The notes beneath the pieces were generated by a model. It was not told where the DNA came from and did no database searches. It worked only from the letters and a program-made list of their open reading frames with translations. From Paralvinella palmiformis (lineage: Eukaryota > Annelida > Polychaeta > Terebellida > Alvinellidae): 64,000 nucleotides of DNA. Numbering within the stretch: the first letter of the stretch is position 1; the number at the start of each line of letters is the position of its first letter. Shown here in pieces: positions 61,647 to 64,000 of the stretch. The stretch covers positions 1 to 64,000 of the forward strand of contig JAODUP010000489.1 of assembly GCA_025642065.1 (NCBI GenBank). Reading direction: 5' to 3'. Both the position numbers and the translations under genes were made by a program.

Positions 61647-62850
61647 CTGTTACAGAGACTTGTAGAGGATGAATCTGAGCTTATGAAAGTATGCAGAGAG
61701 AGGGATGAACTCCAGTCACTGCTAGATAAATTTGAACGTCACATGTCAGAGATACAGGCCAATGTGAAAGTGTTAACATCTGAGAGAGATAAGCTTAGCA
61801 TGATGTATGAAGAGGTAGGCAGGCATAAGTAGGCTTTGGTATTATTTTGGTGAAATTAATTGATGTAGAATATTGTATACAAGTATGTTGGTTGTTGACT
61901 GATTTGTGCAGTATACAGCACTTTATCACTAACATAATTAAATTGAAATTAGGATCGTCACAGCAACCCTAGTCAGAGATGGGTGAATGGGTGTTATAGT
62001 AGCACAATGGTTAGAACACTGCCCTGCTAACCTTCAGGTCATGATTCAAATCCAACTCATGTCCGTGTTCATGAGATGTTTTCCTGGTGAGGTGCTTCTG
62101 GCCATAACTCTCTGACCAGCAGTTGAGCAAAACAAAGTACTCACTTACTCATCTAGTGAGTGAGCCAATCAGTCAGTTGCCTACTCCATGAGTGAATCAA
62201 GTATATAGTGATTCAGTGACTGAATCAATAGGTGCTCTGAAGGGTGGATTTGTGAATGAGTGAGGTTTAATGATAAATCAGTACGAGAAGGCCATTTAGT
62301 GTTGCCTGCTTTCTGTTAGTCACATCTTATGATATTCTAGAATCTCTTTAGCAAATCATAAACCCTTAGATTCTTGTGTAACGTGAAAAGTTTTGTTTGT
62401 TTATGTTCATGGAAGCTCTCTATTTTAAAACAAGACATATGTGCACAATAGTTGTTTTTATCTGTGAATTTTATTTTTATCTTCTTCCTTATTCCTCACT
62501 TATCATTAGAAAGAATTCTCTCAGTTCAAAAGCCCTAGTTGGCACAGTAATGATCAGAATGGCCCTAGTCCAAAATGTCTATTTACTGCATGCTTGCATA
62601 CACACACACATACACATACACACACTCTAACATCAGTATTACTGAGTGTGACATTATTTTCATGACTTTGTTTTAGACAAAGGATGAGCTGACCCGATTA
62701 AGACGTGAAGTGGTCCGATCTCCAAAGTCTCCAAAAACATCTCTTGCTGCCCAGGCAGTATTACGAAGGGTTGAGAATGAGAGGGATGATGCCATCGCAG
62801 ATCTGAGAAGGCTCACCACAGAAAGAGACACTCTGAGAGAGAGGCTTAAA
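36705..62850 (+). CDS. CEP135: CEP135/Bld10 centriolar coiled-coil protein, N-terminal 60%
   Basis: Twelve coding exons splice in frame to 679 residues, all at AG/GT sites; the gene continues past the window (human CEP135 is about 1140 residues). The N-terminus (LRKRLDQLGYRQPLGIESLP, then LFADLIHTTESL) is diagnostic, as are LKFLNNQY, LQEKNLHAVVQTPG, DDPYIADLL, LESRNRSNERLISHLNIQ, SLEEERDYWK and IQANVKVLTSERDKLS. Almost all of it is predicted coiled coil. Family members sit in the centriole wall/cartwheel spokes, bind microtubules through the N-terminus and are needed for centriole and cilium assembly. Start: ATG 36705, with an in-frame TGA at 36675 in the same exon; the 5' UTR exon has an acceptor at 36659, so a non-coding exon lies upstream. 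Oddities: a 14-kb fourth coding intron and a Ser/Pro/Arg-rich duplicated unit in exons 9-10. TSGA10, a relative, lacks this N-terminus. Confidence 0.96.
37383..37527 (+). CDS. CEP135: CEP135 exon 2
   Basis: Acceptor TTTTGCAG ends at 37382; donor GTCAGT starts at 37528. Encodes HIEPYKSDNAKLVKENTELH..., matching the EPYK...RENNEL segment of CEP135. Confidence 0.95.
37712..37879 (+). CDS. CEP135: CEP135 exon 3
   Basis: Acceptor AATTTCAG ends at 37711; donor GTTTGT starts at 37880. Encodes ADLKFLNNQYVHKIRQLEKE...LQEKNLHAVVQTP, the best-conserved CEP135 block. Confidence 0.97.
38473..38519. repeat. 47-bp perfect palindrome in CEP135 intron
   Basis: Arms of 23 bp starting AGAGCAACCAAAAGACTATT at 38473, with a single-base T at 38496 as centre, and the exact reverse complement to 38519. 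Confidence 0.97.
38929..39164 (+). CDS. CEP135: CEP135 exon 4
   Basis: Acceptor TTATGCAG ends at 38928; donor GTAAAT starts at 39165. Encodes GGRKKTIPFRRQRMELD, a Ser/Thr-rich linker and DDPYIADLLKIADDNLAKLK. Confidence 0.97.
42901..43029. mobile_element. MITE-like 129-bp inverted-repeat element
   Basis: Left terminus AATCTGTATAATCAGATAAT... and right terminus ...GGTAATATACATATTACCTG ATTATACAGATT pair over 38 bp with 2 mismatches. A second inner palindrome (ATATTACCTGAATATTTCAG...) lies near 42978-43006. No ORF. Confidence 0.75.
43194..44208. repeat. Compound GC-rich minisatellite, ~20 copies
   Basis: A constant 33-bp block (CAGAAGGGGGTCTGCTTTAT + GACGAGTTTCGTC) recurs about 20 times, separated by a few spacer types of 11-21 bp: TTGGCGGGCGCA, TCTGGCGGGCACA, TGGGCGGGCTGGCGGGCACA and TCGGCGGGCTGAACCCCCAC. 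Each block contains the hairpin GACGA-GTT-TCGTC. Several frames on both strands lack stops only because the array is repetitive. Confidence 0.97.
44550..44740 (+). mobile_element. SINE-1 copy
   Basis: B box GAGTTCGAATCTC at about 44605, body CTGAAGGGTGATTCATC and TTACCTTTGGAGGTCCCTC, GTGGCCGTAAAAC, ATCA tail. The A-box region is diverged. Confidence 0.8.
46078..46110. repeat. (AT)n microsatellite
   Basis: About 15 AT units. Confidence 0.95.
46360..46906. other. CpG-dense pocket, possible promoter/first exon
   Basis: CpG dinucleotides are much denser than in the surrounding intron. An open frame on + from 46804 (IGLASSGAIRNVVPDDEQ...) ends at a donor-like AAG|GTGGGT at 46906. On minus, an ATG at 46585 opens 68 codons (MDQYGSDYQRQLYVQRHYYR...). 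Neither matches a protein I know. It could be the first exon of a nested gene, an alternative promoter or an old mobile element. Confidence 0.25.
48888..48970 (+). mobile_element. SINE-2-like head
   Basis: AACACAGTGGATTGAGCACTG head and GGTTTGAATTCC B box. The body is not clearly SINE-2. Confidence 0.45.
49538..49712 (+). mobile_element. SINE-1 copy
   Basis: GTCTCAGTGGCCTAACTGGTAG head, GCGTTCAAACCTC B box, body CCGAAAGGTGTTGTCTC and ATTAACTTTGGAGCTTCCTTG. Confidence 0.75.
50685..50820 (+). mobile_element. SINE-2 copy
   Basis: GGCTCATTGGTTAGAACGTTGC head, CTCATACTTGCGTTTGTCGG, GTTCCCTAGACAGTC and the CAGCTGTGATCAGAG end. Confidence 0.75.
52913..52943. repeat. (GT)n microsatellite
   Basis: About 15 GT units. 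A GTGTGAGTGTCA-type repeat follows at 53176-53240. Confidence 0.95.
53325..53453 (+). CDS. CEP135: CEP135 exon 5
   Basis: Acceptor TTTACAG ends at 53324; donor GTAGGT starts at 53454. Encodes VENRDGEIDRLTQMLEGGRP... and SRNRSNERLISHLNIQ. It aligns with human CEP135 directly after exon 4 with no gap, so no exon is hidden in the 14-kb intron. Confidence 0.96.
54344..54559 (+). CDS. CEP135: CEP135 exon 6
   Basis: Acceptor TTCTACAG ends at 54343; donor GTTTGT starts at 54560. A 72-residue coiled coil (IDYLQQKNQDLQHNLDKAL..., DREIAEAK at the end). Confidence 0.95.
56305..56351. repeat. (GT)n microsatellite
   Basis: About 23 GT units in CEP135 intron 6. Confidence 0.95.
56543..56619. repeat. 77-bp inverted repeat in CEP135 intron
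   Basis: Arms of 36 bp (left from GAATTTTAATGAGTAAACAT at 56543, right ending at 56619) differ at two positions and are separated by GTCAT. Confidence 0.96.
56784..56849 (+). CDS. CEP135: CEP135 exon 7 (66 nt)
   Basis: Acceptor CACACAG ends at 56783; donor GTATGG starts at 56850. Encodes 22 coiled-coil residues (LGLEKSRRELETMDLDVAQL...). Its in-frame length means skipping would not break the frame. Confidence 0.9.
57340..57435. repeat. Dispersed fragment shared with intron 4
   Basis: CTGGAAAATAACAAATTCAT and ATTTTACAAAAT also occur, same order, at about 39470-39525. Origin unknown. Confidence 0.6.
58428..58578 (+). CDS. CEP135: CEP135 exon 8
   Basis: Acceptor ATTCCAG ends at 58427; donor GTCAGT starts at 58579. 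Coiled coil beginning EKEQLAADSTDLKMKLESEK and ending HRINKLIAN. Confidence 0.95.
58731..58885 (+). mobile_element. SINE-2 copy
   Basis: ACGGCACAGTGGTTAGAATGC head, GCTCATACTTGTGTGTTTGT, then a CCTTCGGCAGATGTCCC body and TGTGACATCAGATC end. Confidence 0.75.
60279..60568 (+). CDS. CEP135: CEP135 exon 9 with Ser/Arg/Pro-rich segment
   Basis: Acceptor AAATGCAG ends at 60278; donor GTAAAG starts at 60569. Encodes EKDMVLEIDCLKHR..., RMDQLIRSLEEERDYWK and a long SRPSSRQSSRASSPTRSKSR-type tail with many SP/TP sites, probably disordered and open to phosphorylation. Its end resembles the next exon. Confidence 0.95.
60807..60853. repeat. (AT)n microsatellite
   Basis: About 23 AT units in CEP135 intron 9. 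Confidence 0.95.
61169..61300 (+). CDS. CEP135: CEP135 exon 10, copy-like of exon 9 end
   Basis: Acceptor TTTGTAG ends at 61168; donor GTAAGT starts at 61301. Encodes FESILHLLEEERDHYKRECE and KSRPSSPTRSASRSS, paralogous to the end of exon 9. Confidence 0.94.
61375..61430. repeat. (GT)n microsatellite
   Basis: About 28 GT units in CEP135 intron 10. Confidence 0.95.
61582..61642. repeat. (TA)n tract against a splice acceptor
   Basis: About 30 TA units ending 13 bp before exon 11, leaving a very short polypyrimidine tract. Confidence 0.95.
61656..61814 (+). CDS. CEP135: CEP135 exon 11
   Basis: Acceptor TGTTACAG ends at 61655, only 13 bp after a long (TA)n tract; donor GTAGGC starts at 61815. 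Encodes CRERDELQSLLDKFERHMSE and IQANVKVLTSERDKLSMMYE. Confidence 0.97.
61993..62180 (+). mobile_element. SINE-2 copy with ACTC tail
   Basis: TAGCACAGTGGTTAGAACACTGC head, GATTCAAATCCAACTCATG B-box region, ATGAGATGTTTTCCTGGTGAG body, CTCTGACCAGCAG end and imperfect ACTCACTTACTC tail. Best-preserved SINE-2 here. Confidence 0.8.
62677..62850 (+). CDS. CEP135: CEP135 exon 12 (last in window)
   Basis: Acceptor GTTTTAG ends at 62676; donor GTACAT starts at 62851, a weak site chosen because the frame then closes. Encodes TKDELTRLRREVVRSPKSP... and ERDDAIADLRRLTTERDTLR. Ends on a complete codon. Confidence 0.92.
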
Positions 62851-64000
62851 GTACATTGATATTTTATTGTCGTGTTGTTCTGATTTCTCAAAAAGAAAAA
62901 AAAGTGGTGTATGGATTAAACTGATGTGCACACATCAGTGTTGATCACTTCCTATGTAGAGCTTCTGAGGAATTCCAGGAATATTTTATTTACGCTGGTT
63001 GCATTTAGGCGACAGTTTATGTGGATTGTTTTATACTCTCCTGAATGCTTGAAATCTGGTGGTAAACTGAGATACAAGTACAGCGTGCACTCAATTTTGT
63101 GCTACTCTTTATCGTGCCACATTCATTTATCTCTAAGAGAATACAGATTATATCTCCACCCATTATGACACCTTATTTACAACGCCCCTCATTATTCAGT
63201 CATCGCAACTCCCAATATATCGGTTCCCTCTTTATTTCACCCACCACATGGGGGGCAGAAGTATTCCATACAGGTAATTACTAAACTGAATACCGAAAGC
63301 TATTTCCACGTAGACTACCCAAAGCCTGATATCGGCAGTATTTTTCAACAAATTTCGTTGTCACCTACAATTATAGGTATCACTCAATGTCTTTCAGGTA
63401 TCCCTGAAAGTAAATAAAGGCTTGGCTGAAGCCATGCAATGGATAAAGGGGTGATGTGATCGATGAATAGATTTATTGATTTGCTGAAGTCATGTGATGG
63501 ATAAAGGGATCATGATCAGTGAATAGATTTGTTGAATTGCAGTCTTTACCTGATTTGTATTGTTTGTAAAACGTTAAATACCACAAGTTTATTCGCATCA
63601 TTACTCATTAATCAAATTGTTCTATCAATAAATGCACTATCGTACCGTTAACAAATAAGTGTCTAACATTACAACGGACTCTCATAAATGTAGAAGAGCA
63701 GATTTCTCTATATCTCAGAAGCTAGAAGTGCTACTTTATCAGGATTTTTACCTCAAAGCCAGTCACCATGCAATAGCTGATCAGTTTGCTGTTCTGTGGG
63801 GGTATGTTGTTCTGTGGGGATGCTAAACATAGAACCAGTTGATGAAAAGTAATTTTTTTTAGACATGTGTAGTATAAGCATTGACCTTGACATTCAGATG
63901 CATCTAAGCAACTTAGATAAACAAAATATGTTTTTTATGAATTGATAATTGTTTTTCTAAGTCTGGCCTCTTTAAAACACCACCCTCTTTTTAATGCCAC
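62851..64000. other. CEP135 intron 12 (continues off window)
   Basis: No further exon with coiled-coil coding and splice sites was seen. A two-copy repeat of CATG.(A/G)ATGGATAAAGGG occurs near 63434 and 63491. Confidence 0.6.

Overview
This is a window of animal nuclear DNA. It is AT-rich, gene-poor and repeat-rich, with small exons, GT/AG introns, long CA/TA/GA microsatellites, tRNA-derived SINEs and decayed LINEs. The gene content (a cholecystokinin/sulfakinin-type receptor, an invertebrate voltage-sensing phosphatase and CEP135) and the repeat style suggest a lophotrochozoan, most likely a mollusc. That is inference; an invertebrate deuterostome cannot be excluded from sequence alone.

Three protein genes are supported, all on the + strand. 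(1) 4227-6134: the last three coding exons of a CCK/sulfakinin-like GPCR, from the end of TM3 to the stop. The exons for the N-terminus and TM1-TM3 are not in the window. (2) 23771-28539: a complete voltage-sensing phosphatase of 14 coding exons and 571 residues, with four voltage-sensor helices, a phosphoinositide-binding linker, an intact PTEN-like CX5R loop and a C2 domain. A non-coding first exon may end at 22864. (3) 36705 to beyond 62850: the first 12 coding exons (679 residues) of CEP135/Bld10, a coiled-coil centriole-assembly protein. The gene runs off the right edge. Its fourth coding intron is about 14 kb.

Layout: 1-4226 is upstream/intronic DNA with SINE heads and an 80-bp AT-rich tandem repeat. 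6.1-22.7 kb is intergenic, with a 68-bp tRNA-like tandem array (10.8-11.4 kb), a 640-bp inverted-terminal-repeat element (18.3-18.9 kb) and LINE fragments (16-22 kb). 22.7-28.9 kb is the phosphatase gene, carrying a 21-bp minisatellite in its second coding intron. 28.9-36.6 kb holds a minus-strand LINE with a SINE nested in it, a LINE 3' end and a second copy of the 640-bp element. 36.6-64 kb is CEP135. Its large intron holds a 1-kb GC-rich compound minisatellite (43.19-44.21 kb), a 129-bp MITE-like inverted repeat, several SINEs and a CpG-dense pocket (46.36-46.91 kb).

The three genes have unrelated jobs (peptide signalling, voltage-dependent phosphoinositide metabolism, centriole building) and nothing suggests co-regulation. 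The most unusual items are the compound minisatellite, the tandem tRNA-like array, the duplicated exon unit in CEP135 and two near-perfect long palindromes in CEP135 introns. No CRISPR array, rRNA or convincing functional tRNA gene was seen.
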